A stretch of 34,161 bases of DNA from CAZART01 sp964487555 (GCA_964487555.1 CAZART010000054.1:1-34161), one strand, 5' to 3'. Shown: positions 15,757 to 23,632, numbered from the stretch's first letter. The notes: generated from the letters alone by a model not told the origin. Numbers and translations: made by a program.

Positions 15757-16527
15757 TTAGTATTCGGCGGTGGGCCAGGTGCCGGAAGGCTTGAAGTCGG
15801 TCGGCGTCACGCGGCCTCGGAAATTTGACACGTAGGCCGCGGTGAGGCGCAGCACTTCGGCGGCGTTGCGCAAGGTAGAATCACCAAGTACCACGCCCTC
15901 GTAAACCTGATCCGGTCCGGAAAAATAAGGCACGACGCGTTGCCCGCCCGTGGCCATGATCGTTTTGATGGAATCATTGCGGAAGGCGTGGGCAAACGTG
16001 AACGGCTCGAGGGACGGATCCCTGTCGGGCGTATGACGTGCGCCCTGCAAATGACCGAGCTCGTGCGCCAGGGCGTAGTCCGGTGCGCCGATCGTTCCCA
16101 CGTGTACGACGAGGAAAGCGGTACTCGGCTCGGCGAGAACGGCGGCGTTGATCGTCGCCGTCCGCTCCTCGGCGATCAGCGCAACCACGTCGGCTTCTCG
16201 TTCGTCGCGAATGTCGTGCAACTCGTCCATGTGGCCGTCATTCGGCCGGACGAGCCGTTGCAGATCCTGGATACGATCCGTAAGCGTATACGCGACCTCG
16301 ACCGACGCCGCAAGCTCGAGTCGTATGGGGATGCGGCTGTTTTCGTATGCGGCGTTCGTGTCGTCGAGGGCCCGGCGAATCAGCGCGTCGATGTCGCCCG
16401 CGGCATTGGACGCAGCGGACGTGTAGGCCGCAAGCACCGTAATCGAGGTGCGGTCGTCGTCCTCCTCGACGGTATCGCACGCCGGAAGAACGAGCAGTAG
16501 ACTGAGGGCAACAAGCAGTCGGCGCAT
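15757..16527 (-). CDS. Zinc metalloprotease lipoprotein (M12B-like / peptidyl-Asp endopeptidase type)
   Basis: The 256-residue protein has a lipobox (LLVLPAC, Cys17) after a short hydrophobic segment. The zinc motif HELGHLQGARH (H155, E156, H159, H165) is the extended HExxHxxGxxH of metzincins, and Met191 in TIMATGG is the Met-turn. The segment PYFSGPDQVYEG and the final helix LRLTAAYVSNF match what I recall of bacterial peptidyl-Asp metalloendopeptidase / reprolysin-like families. It would be a lipid-anchored endopeptidase. The ATG at 16527 is chosen over a GTG at 16536. It is the first gene of a pair with the S1/P1 nuclease and diverges from the VOC gene over 63 bases. Confidence 0.85.
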   Translation of the reverse strand: MRRLLVALSLLLVLPACDTVEEDDDRTSITVLAAYTSAASNAAGDIDALIRRALDDTNAAYENSRIPIRLELAASVEVAYTLTDRIQDLQRLVRPNDGHMDELHDIRDEREADVVALIAEERTATINAAVLAEPSTAFLVVHVGTIGAPDYALAHELGHLQGARHTPDRDPSLEPFTFAHAFRNDSIKTIMATGGQRVVPYFSGPDQVYEGVVLGDSTLRNAAEVLRLTAAYVSNFRGRVTPTDFKPSGTWPTAEY

Positions 16528-16590
16528 ACCATTCACAGTATTCCATTCCCATCAAACCCTTTCCCGTCGACACCTATCATACATTCTGAT

Positions 16591-17385
16591 ATGCGCGAAG
16601 ACCCAACACACGACGCCGTAATTCAAGCCGTCACACTTCGGGTGCGGGACCTCGACCGGTCGACCTCGTTCTATCGGGACGTACTGGGACTCGAACGTCG
16701 CGATCAGGATGCGACCACCGGATCCTTCGGCGTGCCGGGAAGCACGGCGCCGATCGTGCACCTGATCGAAGACCCGAAGGCCGGACGCAAACCACAGCGC
16801 GCCCTCGGACTCTATCATTTCGCCCTCCTGGTCCCGAACCGGCCATCCCTCGGCGCCGTCCTGCAACGCCTCGCCGAACGTGGGGTTCGCCTGCAGGGCG
16901 CATCGGACCACGACGTCAGCGAGGCGCTCTATCTTTCGGATCCGGACGGACACGGTCTCGAGATCTACCGTGACCGGCCCGCTGAGGAGTGGACGTATAC
17001 GCCAAGCGGTGAGCTATTTATGACGACGAATCCGCTCGACATGGGCGACGTGGCCGCCGCGGCCGATCGGGCGGCAGGTCTTCCCGCGGGCACGACCATC
17101 GGCCACATCCACCTGCACGTCTCCTCCATAGAGAAGGCCGAGGCCTTCTATGCAGAAGATCTCGGCTTCGACGTCACGGTGCGCAGCTATCCCGGTGCGC
17201 TGTTCCTATCCACAGGAGGATATCATCATCACGTCGGTCTCAATACCTGGGCGGGCCCGGATGCGGAACGACCGGACGATCGAACGATCGGTATGGTCGG
17301 TTTTTCGCTGCATCCGCCGAAACGGCCGGCGCACGACGCCGAGAGCGTCCTCGATCCCGATGGAATCCGCATCCGTCTCGTGTGA
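16591..17385 (+). CDS. Two-module VOC-family dioxygenase (CatE-like)
   Basis: The 264-residue protein has two vicinal-oxygen-chelate modules. The first (about 9-130) contains VTLRVRDLDRSTSFYRDVLGL, GLYHFALLVP and YLSDPDGHGLEIYRDRP. The second (about 168-264) contains IGHIHLHVSSIEKAEAFY, the metal-binding GGYHHHVGLNTW and a final DPDGIRIRLV. This is the arrangement of Bacillus CatE-type catechol-2,3-dioxygenase-like proteins, which bind Fe(II). The substrate is not known. The second module looks short: between VGFSLHPP and the last strand there is little room for the usual helix and strand, perhaps 25-30 residues fewer than in homologues. The ATG at 16591 directly precedes the first VOC strand. 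It converges on the universal stress gene. Confidence 0.82.
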   Translation: MREDPTHDAVIQAVTLRVRDLDRSTSFYRDVLGLERRDQDATTGSFGVPGSTAPIVHLIEDPKAGRKPQRALGLYHFALLVPNRPSLGAVLQRLAERGVRLQGASDHDVSEALYLSDPDGHGLEIYRDRPAEEWTYTPSGELFMTTNPLDMGDVAAAADRAAGLPAGTTIGHIHLHVSSIEKAEAFYAEDLGFDVTVRSYPGALFLSTGGYHHHVGLNTWAGPDAERPDDRTIGMVGFSLHPPKRPAHDAESVLDPDGIRIRLV

Positions 17386-17415
17386 TGAGGCGTCTCCGAG
17401 CCGCTTAGACTCCAC

Positions 17416-18402
17416 CTAGATTCCGGCGACGGCCTTGGGGCCGGCCCCCGCATTCCCTTTGCCTGCGGCAGATTTCGGAACGGTCTCGGAATCCGGCTGC
17501 TTCATCGGCGTGACCTCCTCCCTTCCCAGCAGGGGCTTTCCGTAGCTCTTCACCGTAAACACGGGGCACGGCGCGAGCCGTACGACTTTTTCAGCGACGC
17601 TACCCATGAGAAGACGACTGAGGCCTGTGCGTCCGTGCGAACCGAGCACGATCAGGTCGACCCGTCGTTCATCCGCAAACTCGAGGATACGGCGCGGCGC
17701 GTGGCCGATCCGCACGTGTTGGCGCGAAAGGACGTCGCTCGCCCCGGCCTCTTCGAGCAACTTTTGGAGGGCGCCCTCCGTACGCTCGATGTACAGCGGT
17801 GCGCTAGGCGAGAGGGGCTCCACGCCGTAAATCGTCGGAAGGACGGCTTCCTCGATCACATGCAGCATGTCGAGCTCGGCCCCGTACGCGCGCGCGATTT
17901 CGACGGCGACGGGAAGCGGCGAGCATTCGGAAAAATCAATGGGAACGAGGATTCTCCTGACATCCACTCGGGCCGGGCCGGCCTCGTCGAATCGAACGGT
18001 AAGGACCGGGCATTGGGCGTTGCGAACGACATCCTCTGCCACGCTTCCCATCATCAAATGATCGATGCCGCGGCGGCCGTGTGTGCCCATCACGATCAAG
18101 TCGACATCGTGCATTTTTGCGTACTCGAGAATTCCATTCGTGATGGAGGAAGACCGCATCCGGCTGTGTACGACGGATGCGGGCTCCAGCGCCCGAGGAT
18201 CGCACGGCCGGTCCGACGCCGTCACGACATCCTCGGGCAGGAGGCTCAGAAAAGCCATCGGATCGTTCGGCGGCGCGATGTCGTCGGTTGTGACGTTGAG
18301 CACGTGAAGCTCGGCGCCGTATCGTGCACTCAGCAGGGCAGCATGCGCGAACGCTCGCTCGCCACATTCCGAGAAGTCGGTCGGGAATAGAATCCGTTTC
18401 AT
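17416..18402 (-). CDS. Tandem-domain universal stress protein
   Basis: The 328-residue protein is two UspA domains in tandem plus a short Ala/Gly-rich tail. Each begins with the family strand (ILFPTDFSECGERA and ILVPIDFSECSPLP) and ends with the ATP-binding signature G-x2-G-x9-G-S: MGTHGRRGIDHLMMGSVAE and LGSHGRTGLSRLLMGSVAE. It should bind ATP and act in stress survival in the cytoplasm; the exact role of such proteins is variable. The ATG at 18402 begins the first domain; upstream in-frame ATGs add MMMLQ only. It lies downstream of the YceI genes on the same strand but behind a terminator and a strong hairpin, so it is likely transcribed separately. Confidence 0.93.
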   Translation of the reverse strand: MKRILFPTDFSECGERAFAHAALLSARYGAELHVLNVTTDDIAPPNDPMAFLSLLPEDVVTASDRPCDPRALEPASVVHSRMRSSSITNGILEYAKMHDVDLIVMGTHGRRGIDHLMMGSVAEDVVRNAQCPVLTVRFDEAGPARVDVRRILVPIDFSECSPLPVAVEIARAYGAELDMLHVIEEAVLPTIYGVEPLSPSAPLYIERTEGALQKLLEEAGASDVLSRQHVRIGHAPRRILEFADERRVDLIVLGSHGRTGLSRLLMGSVAEKVVRLAPCPVFTVKSYGKPLLGREEVTPMKQPDSETVPKSAAGKGNAGAGPKAVAGI

Positions 18403-18445
18403 CTGCAGCATCATCAAACCTCTGTATCTTCGAGCCCCAGATCAT

Positions 18446-18474
18446 CGCACCACCGATTCAGCATCGGTGGTGCG
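18446..18474. repeat. Strong 12-bp hairpin upstream of the universal stress gene
   Basis: CGCACCACCGAT (18446-18457) pairs perfectly with ATCGGTGGTGCG (18463-18474) around a 5-base loop. No T-run follows on either strand. It lies 44 bases before the Usp start and about 55 bases beyond the YceI stop. It could be a bidirectional or factor-dependent terminator, a leader hairpin of the Usp mRNA, or an operator. Confidence 0.55.
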
Positions 18475-18491
18475 CCACGTGGATCATCCCG

Positions 18492-18528
18492 AAAACAAAA
18501 AACAACAAGGCGGCCGCCCGGTCTCGGG
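18492..18528 (-). terminator. Possible terminator of the YceI genes
   Basis: Reading the reverse strand just past the YceI stop there is a short GC hairpin (CCCG-AGAC-CGGG at 18528-18517), a GCGGCCGC palindrome, and then a T-rich tract (reverse complement of 18492-18507). The spacing between the hairpin and the T tract is about 9 bases, so it is not ideal. It fits an intrinsic terminator for the YceI pair. Confidence 0.4.
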
Positions 18529-18529
18529 G

Positions 18530-19138
18530 CTAGCAGAAAAAGCTGCCGGCCTGGGCGCAAACGCCGACCGTGGCCGCCCCATCGATCTTCGTGACGATAT
18601 CGAAGCCCACCACGATCCGCTCGTGCACTTTGATTAGGCCGGCAAGGGCCGTCGGCGGTTTGATTTCGAAATCGAGCATGGATAGCGGCAAGCTACCCTG
18701 CACGCGATATTCGCCGTCGTGCTGCTTTCGTCCCTCCGAGACCAGCTTCACGGAACGTGTCACACCCGCAATCGTGAGCCGTCCGTGAACGGTTACGTCG
18801 AAGGTGTCGCCGTTTTTCGGCCCGAGCCGAGCATCGGTCAGCTCGAACAGGATGCGCGGATGCCGTTCCGATTTCAGTGCTTCGTAGAAGTCGCGATTCA
18901 TGCGGCTTTTGCCGCAGTCGAACGATTCAACCGGGATGACCACTTCTGCTTCGGAGCTTCCACGCTGGAGCATCGCCCGACCATCAATCTCGCCGGCATT
19001 GCACGTGAAATGATTTACCGTTGAGCGGCCTTCTATCCAGAGGCGGCTGTCGGGATCGACGGTCACACGCGTCTGTCCCGCAGCCGTAGCCGTCATCAGC
19101 AGACTTAGAAGTATCGATAGGGTTCGGAGCGTGAACAT
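18530..19138 (-). CDS. YceI-family secreted protein (second of two)
   Basis: The 202-residue protein has a signal peptide (about 1-21, cleavage near TAAG-Q) and a YceI-type lipocalin-like barrel. Recognisable parts are DSRLWIEGRSTVNHFTC, HPRILFELTDARL, the VHGRLTIAGVTRSVKL strand pair and a final FEIKPPTALAGLIKV. YceI proteins bind long isoprenoid or other apolar chains in the periplasm. Two conserved cysteines (in NHFTC and FDCGKS) match positions in the upstream paralogue and could form a disulfide. It starts 36 bases after the stop of a second YceI gene, so the two are probably an operon. An extra two cysteines near the ends (CAQ, FC) are odd. Confidence 0.87.
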   Translation of the reverse strand: MFTLRTLSILLSLLMTATAAGQTRVTVDPDSRLWIEGRSTVNHFTCNAGEIDGRAMLQRGSSEAEVVIPVESFDCGKSRMNRDFYEALKSERHPRILFELTDARLGPKNGDTFDVTVHGRLTIAGVTRSVKLVSEGRKQHDGEYRVQGSLPLSMLDFEIKPPTALAGLIKVHERIVVGFDIVTKIDGAATVGVCAQAGSFFC

Positions 19139-19174
19139 GGCGATCGTCTTTGTGGCTGAACGAGTCGTGTTCGC

Positions 19175-19756
19175 CTAATTGGAGGGCTGTACGATGAGGT
19201 CGAATCGAACGGTCACGTCATCGCCGGTCTTAATCGTGCCCAGCATGGCCGTCGGCCGGTCGATGCCGTAGTCCGACAATTTGATCGGCAGCGTCCCGGT
19301 GAAGCGGATCGAGCCGTCGCTCTGCGTCTTGCCGGCGACGGTGGTGTTCACGGTGTTGGCCTGCCCTGCGATCTCGAGGCTACCGGTCGTTTTGATGCTG
19401 ATATCGCTTCCGGCAGCGCTCACTTCGTTTTTCGCGGCCGTGAAGCGAATCGTCGGATGTTTTTTCACGTTGAGGGCCGAGAGGGCCTTCTTGTTCATCG
19501 TGCCGTTTTTGCATTCGAGCGCTCCGGCCTCGACGGTGATGACCGCCTTCGAGAGGGTCGAAAAGCCGTCCTCGGCGGTGATGTCGGCGGCCACAGTGCC
19601 GACTTCGCACGTCCAGTCATGGATCGTCGACGTGCCGTCGACCCATATGCGGCTCTCGGCCGTGCTTTCGTAGGTGGTAATCTGCGGGACCACCGTGGCG
19701 GCGATGAGCGTGAGTCCCGTTATAAGAGCGAAGAACGTTTTAGGCATGGAAATCAT
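19175..19756 (-). CDS. YceI-family secreted protein (first of two)
   Basis: The 193-residue protein has a signal peptide (about 1-25) followed by the YceI barrel: ESRIWVDGTSTIHDWTC, KKHPTIRFTAAK, TTGSLEIAGQANTVNTTV and IRFTGTLPIKLSDYGIDRP. The STIHDWTC and LECKNGTMN cysteines are shared with the downstream paralogue. It is expected to bind a lipid or polyisoprenoid ligand in the periplasm. The ATG at 19756 and the in-frame ATG at 19747 are both possible and change only three residues. It is the promoter-proximal gene of the pair. Confidence 0.87.
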   Translation of the reverse strand: MISMPKTFFALITGLTLIAATVVPQITTYESTAESRIWVDGTSTIHDWTCEVGTVAADITAEDGFSTLSKAVITVEAGALECKNGTMNKKALSALNVKKHPTIRFTAAKNEVSAAGSDISIKTTGSLEIAGQANTVNTTVAGKTQSDGSIRFTGTLPIKLSDYGIDRPTAMLGTIKTGDDVTVRFDLIVQPSN

Positions 19757-19829
19757 GGCTTTATCCTCGTTTCCACTCTACGGTCTCCGCGCGGCCGGAA
19801 CTGATTTTCGGTTCACGTCGCCCGAATCC

Positions 19830-20261
19830 CTAGAGCGGGGTGGTTTGCTTGTTCGGTGTAGTGCAATATCGCTCGTACAGGGGCGCGGTCTTGAGAGCGG
19901 GTGTCCGGTGCCCTTCGTAGGTGTCCCTGCACTGCATCTGTGCGGTCTCGCCGCTACCGGTGTGGTGGATCGCCCTACACGCGTGGTGGATCATCGCCCA
20001 TACGACGCCGCCGAGAAGGGCAAGGCACAGCGCGATGACCAGCCAGACGTATTTGTTGCGGGTGATCTCATTCACGATCGGCCGTGAACCCCAGCTGCGC
20101 ATGTCCTCGCTGTAGCCGAGAATCTCCTGCCCCTTACGATTCACGAGACCGACGATTTCGTCCGGCGTGAGGAACAGGATCATCACACCGGCTCCGCCGT
20201 GATATCCCCAATTTTTTTCCATAGCATTCATCCACTGGACTTTGGCGTACCTTCGTCTCAT
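19830..20261 (-). CDS. Small membrane protein with a truncated PAS-like segment
   Basis: The 143-residue protein is not a family I recognise as a whole. Residues about 25-53 read MILFLTPDEIVGLVNRKGQE followed by ILGYSED. That is the beginning of a PAS domain (strand, strand, then the N-R-K-G-x-E-I-L-G-Y-S-x-E helix). The match stops there, and a transmembrane helix follows at about 71-90 (YVWLVIALCLALLGGVVWAM). The tail is polar with several His and three Cys (HHACRAIHH, QMQCRD, RYCTT). The PAS piece is far too short to fold as a complete domain. ATGs at 20261, 20231 and 20222 are all possible. It may be a decayed sensor remnant or a real small membrane protein; it diverges from the kinase gene. 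Confidence 0.5.
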   Translation of the reverse strand: MRRRYAKVQWMNAMEKNWGYHGGAGVMILFLTPDEIVGLVNRKGQEILGYSEDMRSWGSRPIVNEITRNKYVWLVIALCLALLGGVVWAMIHHACRAIHHTGSGETAQMQCRDTYEGHRTPALKTAPLYERYCTTPNKQTTPL

Positions 20262-20453
20262 GTACTCGCCATGCGGCAAGCCCGTCGTCGAGGTTCAACT
20301 CGTCATGGAATACATGATACCGGTGCGCGAACGATGCGCCTCGGCGGCGTTTACCCTACACGCCACGTAAGGAATTGTCCTATGTAAGCGCGGTTCAACC
20401 CGGGACGGCATACCGGAGAACGATCTCCGTCGTCGCACTCAAGTAGCGCAGGT

Positions 20454-22040
20454 ATGACAACCTCCCCCGATATATTGATCGAATTCCTTCGCTCGCCGGA
20501 ATCCTATCCCCACAACCCGCGCGACGTCGTCGAAGTCCAGACGCATATCTCGTGGGTTTTTCTCGCCGGCGAATACGTCTACAAAGTGAAGAAGCCGGTG
20601 TCGCTGGGCTTCCTCGACTTCTCCACCCTCGAGAAGCGGAGGCACTATTGCGAAGAGGAAGTCCGTCTCAACCGTCGCCTGTGTCCGGATATCTACGAAG
20701 GCGTAGTCGCGATTTCAGAGCGGGACGGCCGGTTTGCGCTCGAAGATGGTAGCCACACGACTGAGGTCGCCGTCAAAATGCGGCGCCTGCAAGGTGGAAC
20801 GTTCGGCCATGATAGGGTGGCAAAGGGCACGCTGAGAAGGAGGGAAATCGATCGCATCGTCGACACGCTCGCCACGTTTTATCAGCGTGAGACCACGTCT
20901 CCGCAGATAGCTTCGTGGGGACGGATCGAGAAGCTGCGCATCAGTACGGATGAAAATTTCGAGCAGATAGAGCCGTTTACCGGCGCTTTGCTGCTGAATC
21001 CCGCCTTCGAGGCGATCCGCACCTATACGGAGCGCTTCTACGATGTTCATGCGCGGATGCTGAACGAGCGCCGCTCCGCCGGCCGCATTCTCGATGGCCA
21101 CGGCGACCTGCACCTCGAACACGTCTACCTGAAGGAGGGAAACGTCTGCATCTACGACTGCATCGAGTTCAGCGAGCGCCTTCGGTGGATCGACGTAGCC
21201 AATGACGTGGCCTTCCTGGCGATGGACCTCGACTTCCATGAGCAACCGAATCTGGCGCGCTATTTCGGCCGCAAGATGGCCCAGCGCCTGAATGATCCGG
21301 AGCTCCTCCGGCTGCTTGATTTCTATAAGTGCTATCGAGCCGTCGTGAGAGGCAAGGTTGAAGGCATGCGCAGCGCCGAGGACGAGGTGCCGGAGGAAGA
21401 ACGCCGGAAGAGCGTTCAGCGAGCGCGTCGGTATTTCGAGCTCGCCCTGCGTTACGCCGTGGCGGGTTCTCGTCCCGCCGCCCTCGTAGTGATGGGACGG
21501 GTGGGGACTGGAAAGAGCACCGTCGCCCGATATCTCGCAGACACCCTCGGATGGACCGTGTATTCGTCGGACCGCCTGCGAAAAGAACAGGCGGGCGTCG
21601 AGCCGTTCGTGCGCGGGTCCGAGCAGGAACGTGCGTCATTGTATTCGGCGGCTCGGTCGCGCGAGACGTACGAGGCCCTGACCGCGCACGCGCTCGACGC
21701 CCTCGACGAAGGCCACGGTGTCATTCTCGATGCGACGTACTCAAAGCGGGCGGATCGCGAGGCGCTGCGCAGTGCCCTGAGGGATTCCAGTCATGCGTAT
21801 GCCTTTATCGAGTTGACGTCCTCCGACGAGGATGTCCGCCACCGTCTACGCCTTCGTGACAGCGAAGGGGATCAGGTTTCCGACGCACGCCTCGAGGACT
21901 TCGAAATGCTCAGCGGCAGCTACGAAGCTCCCGACGACCTCGAGGATGCGCTGCACTTCCGCGTCGGCACCGATTCGCATGTGGATACGACGGTGGAAGA
22001 CGCCCTGCGCCACCTCATCCGGCTGGATCTCTGCCGCTGA
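20454..22040 (+). CDS. Two-domain kinase: APH-like domain fused to P-loop ATPase (Rv2004c-like)
   Basis: The 528-residue protein has an N-terminal aminoglycoside-phosphotransferase-like domain (about 1-330). It contains ISWVFLAGEYVYKVKKPV (ATP-binding lysines), HGDLHLEHVYL as the catalytic loop and IYDCIEFSERLRWIDVANDV as the metal-binding part. A C-terminal AAA/zeta-toxin-like kinase domain begins at the Walker A motif GRVGTGKST (about 348-356), with ILDATYSKRADRE downstream. The same fusion occurs in Mycobacterium tuberculosis Rv2004c and in many stress-regulated bacterial loci. It is annotated as a bifunctional phosphotransferase/ATP-binding protein; the substrate is unknown and antibiotic resistance should not be assumed. 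The ATG at 20454 immediately precedes the domain. Codon use matches its neighbours. Confidence 0.87.
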   Translation: MTTSPDILIEFLRSPESYPHNPRDVVEVQTHISWVFLAGEYVYKVKKPVSLGFLDFSTLEKRRHYCEEEVRLNRRLCPDIYEGVVAISERDGRFALEDGSHTTEVAVKMRRLQGGTFGHDRVAKGTLRRREIDRIVDTLATFYQRETTSPQIASWGRIEKLRISTDENFEQIEPFTGALLLNPAFEAIRTYTERFYDVHARMLNERRSAGRILDGHGDLHLEHVYLKEGNVCIYDCIEFSERLRWIDVANDVAFLAMDLDFHEQPNLARYFGRKMAQRLNDPELLRLLDFYKCYRAVVRGKVEGMRSAEDEVPEEERRKSVQRARRYFELALRYAVAGSRPAALVVMGRVGTGKSTVARYLADTLGWTVYSSDRLRKEQAGVEPFVRGSEQERASLYSAARSRETYEALTAHALDALDEGHGVILDATYSKRADREALRSALRDSSHAYAFIELTSSDEDVRHRLRLRDSEGDQVSDARLEDFEMLSGSYEAPDDLEDALHFRVGTDSHVDTTVEDALRHLIRLDLCR

Positions 22041-22131
22041 TGCACGACGCGCGCGCATGCGTCGGCTGCCTGCGTCGAACCGGCATCACGATAAGACACC
22101 CGTTGCGAGCGACCGATCGCCGCGGAGCCCG

Positions 22132-23055
22132 TCAGGCCTGCGAATGGATCGAATCGACCGCCGAACGCAGCGCTTCGACCGACCGCATGAGCGCCGCGCG
22201 TTCGCGATCGTCCATCTCGGGCTCCACGACGCGAACCGCGCCCTGCGAGGTCACCACGGCCGGCAAGGAGAGGGCGACGTTGTCGACGCCGAGGACGCCG
22301 TCCTGCACGCGCGAAACGGTGAGGAGACGCCGTTCGGAATTCATCACGCACTTCAGGAGGTCGGCCGTGACGAGACCGATCGCATGGTTCGTCGCACCCT
22401 TTCGCCGGATGATCTCGTAGGCGGCGCGGCGGACCTGCTCGGCCACTTCCGGCTCGGCCTCCCGGTTCCACCCGTCCCACGCGCGAATCGGCGTGCCCCC
22501 GACGCTCGCCGACGACCAGAGCACGACTTCGGAATCGCCGTGCTCGCCGATTACCTGGGCGTGAATGGATTTCGGACTGACGCTGAGCCGCGTACTTAGC
22601 GCCTGCCGCAAACGTGCCGTATCGAGCATCGTACCCGTGCCGATGACGCGTGACGGCGGCAGGCCGGAGGCTTCCGTCAGGACTTTCGTGAGGATATCGA
22701 CGGGGTTCGTCACCATCACGAGGACGCCCTTGCATCCGGACAACTTCGTGCCGATCGTGGTGGCGAGGCGTGCGTTGTCGCGAAGGAGATCGAGCCGCGA
22801 CTCCTCGGGCTTACCGCCGCGCCCTGCGGAGATGACGACCGCGTCGCAGCCCACCATCTCTTCGATGGTTGCCGTGCGCACCCTCGCCGCGGGATAAAAC
22901 ATAGAGCCGTCGGCCAGATCCATCGCATCGCCCTCTGCGATCTCTTCTCGGATGTCGTTGAGAAGAAGCTCGCGCGCCACGCCCGCGTGGAGCGTGGATA
23001 TCGCGACGCTGGATCCAACCCATCCCATTCCGATGATGCCGATTTTGCCTTTCAT
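22132..23055 (-). CDS. Lactate/malate dehydrogenase family protein
   Basis: The 307-residue protein has a Rossmann motif (GIIGMGWVGS), Asp34 for NAD, VTNPVD, and the catalytic parts: Arg87, Asp145-Arg148 in LDTARLR and His172 in GEHGDSE. NHAIGLVTADL matches the lactate-dehydrogenase branch rather than malate dehydrogenase. It would interconvert a 2-oxoacid and an L-2-hydroxyacid with NAD(H). At the position that sets substrate choice (Gln in lactate, Arg in malate dehydrogenases) the alignment of AGRGGKPEESR places Gly81, so the substrate may differ. The start at 23055 begins at MKGKIGIIG; a longer frame overlaps the regulator gene. It lies 58 bases downstream of the ArsR gene and is probably co-transcribed. 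Confidence 0.88.
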   Translation of the reverse strand: MKGKIGIIGMGWVGSSVAISTLHAGVARELLLNDIREEIAEGDAMDLADGSMFYPAARVRTATIEEMVGCDAVVISAGRGGKPEESRLDLLRDNARLATTIGTKLSGCKGVLVMVTNPVDILTKVLTEASGLPPSRVIGTGTMLDTARLRQALSTRLSVSPKSIHAQVIGEHGDSEVVLWSSASVGGTPIRAWDGWNREAEPEVAEQVRRAAYEIIRRKGATNHAIGLVTADLLKCVMNSERRLLTVSRVQDGVLGVDNVALSLPAVVTSQGAVRVVEPEMDDRERAALMRSVEALRSAVDSIHSQA

Positions 23056-23113
23056 CCAGATTGTTGAGTTGTGGCCTGCATGCCGGTGAGTCGTTCGGCG
23101 TCCCCGCCGGCCG

Positions 23114-23455
23114 CTATGCCGATTCGTCGGTGAGCGCATCAGCAGGCACGCCGCGCCGGAGCTGGCTGCAGACGAGCAGGCACAGACCCGAGAGGCTCGG
23201 ATCGACGATGTGGTAGAACGCGTAGAGGCCCTCCTTGCGTCGTGCGACGAGGCCGGCCGTGGCCATTAAACGGAGATGCTTGCTGATGTTGGCGTGGCTC
23301 TGCCCGGTGGCTTCTACGATTTCCTGTACGTTCATCTCCTCACGGACTTGCAGCAGGTTCAGGATCTCGAGCCGCACCGGCTCTCCTAGCAGCTGGAAGC
23401 GCCGGGCGGCATCTTCCAGCAATTCGCGGGGTACAAGGCCTGTATTCATATCCAT
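23114..23455 (-). CDS. ArsR-family transcriptional regulator
   Basis: The 113-residue protein is a compact winged-helix repressor. RFQLLGEPVRLEILNLL opens the domain, VQEIVEATGQSHANISKHLRLM is the helix-turn-helix, and GLVARRKEGLYAFYHIVDPSL is the wing. Cys92 and Cys96 sit in the last helix (SGLCLLVCSQL), a plausible thiol or metal sensing pair. There is no arsenic-type Cys motif in the recognition helix. It diverges from the sulfur operon over about 225 bp, the usual position of the sulfur-responsive ArsR repressors (BigR/SqrR type), so it likely controls that operon and itself. ATGs at 23455 and 23449 are both possible; the longer frame to 23539 adds a Cys-rich leader that looks non-coding. 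Confidence 0.88.
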   Translation of the reverse strand: MDMNTGLVPRELLEDAARRFQLLGEPVRLEILNLLQVREEMNVQEIVEATGQSHANISKHLRLMATAGLVARRKEGLYAFYHIVDPSLSGLCLLVCSQLRRGVPADALTDESA

Positions 23456-23632
23456 CGATTTGATATCCAACTCGTAGGTTGCGCAGTGACACGAACAACT
23501 TCCTGTGGAGTTCCGGTTCTCGAGCCGGCAGCGACGCATTCACCATCCTGAAGCGGACCTGATGTAACGGGAGATTCTCTCTTTATGAAATTACGGTTAA
23601 GCTAGAACGGCAAAACTATTGAGTCGTATAGG

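Noticed and set aside
14981..15760. Forward frame of 259 residues opposite the S1/P1 nuclease
   Set aside because: It is the complement of a gene with a full set of nuclease motifs and shows no domain of its own.
20454..22040. Antibiotic-resistance gene, because of the aminoglycoside-phosphotransferase-like domain
   Set aside because: The fused P-loop domain and overall layout match stress-linked Rv2004c-type proteins, not resistance enzymes.
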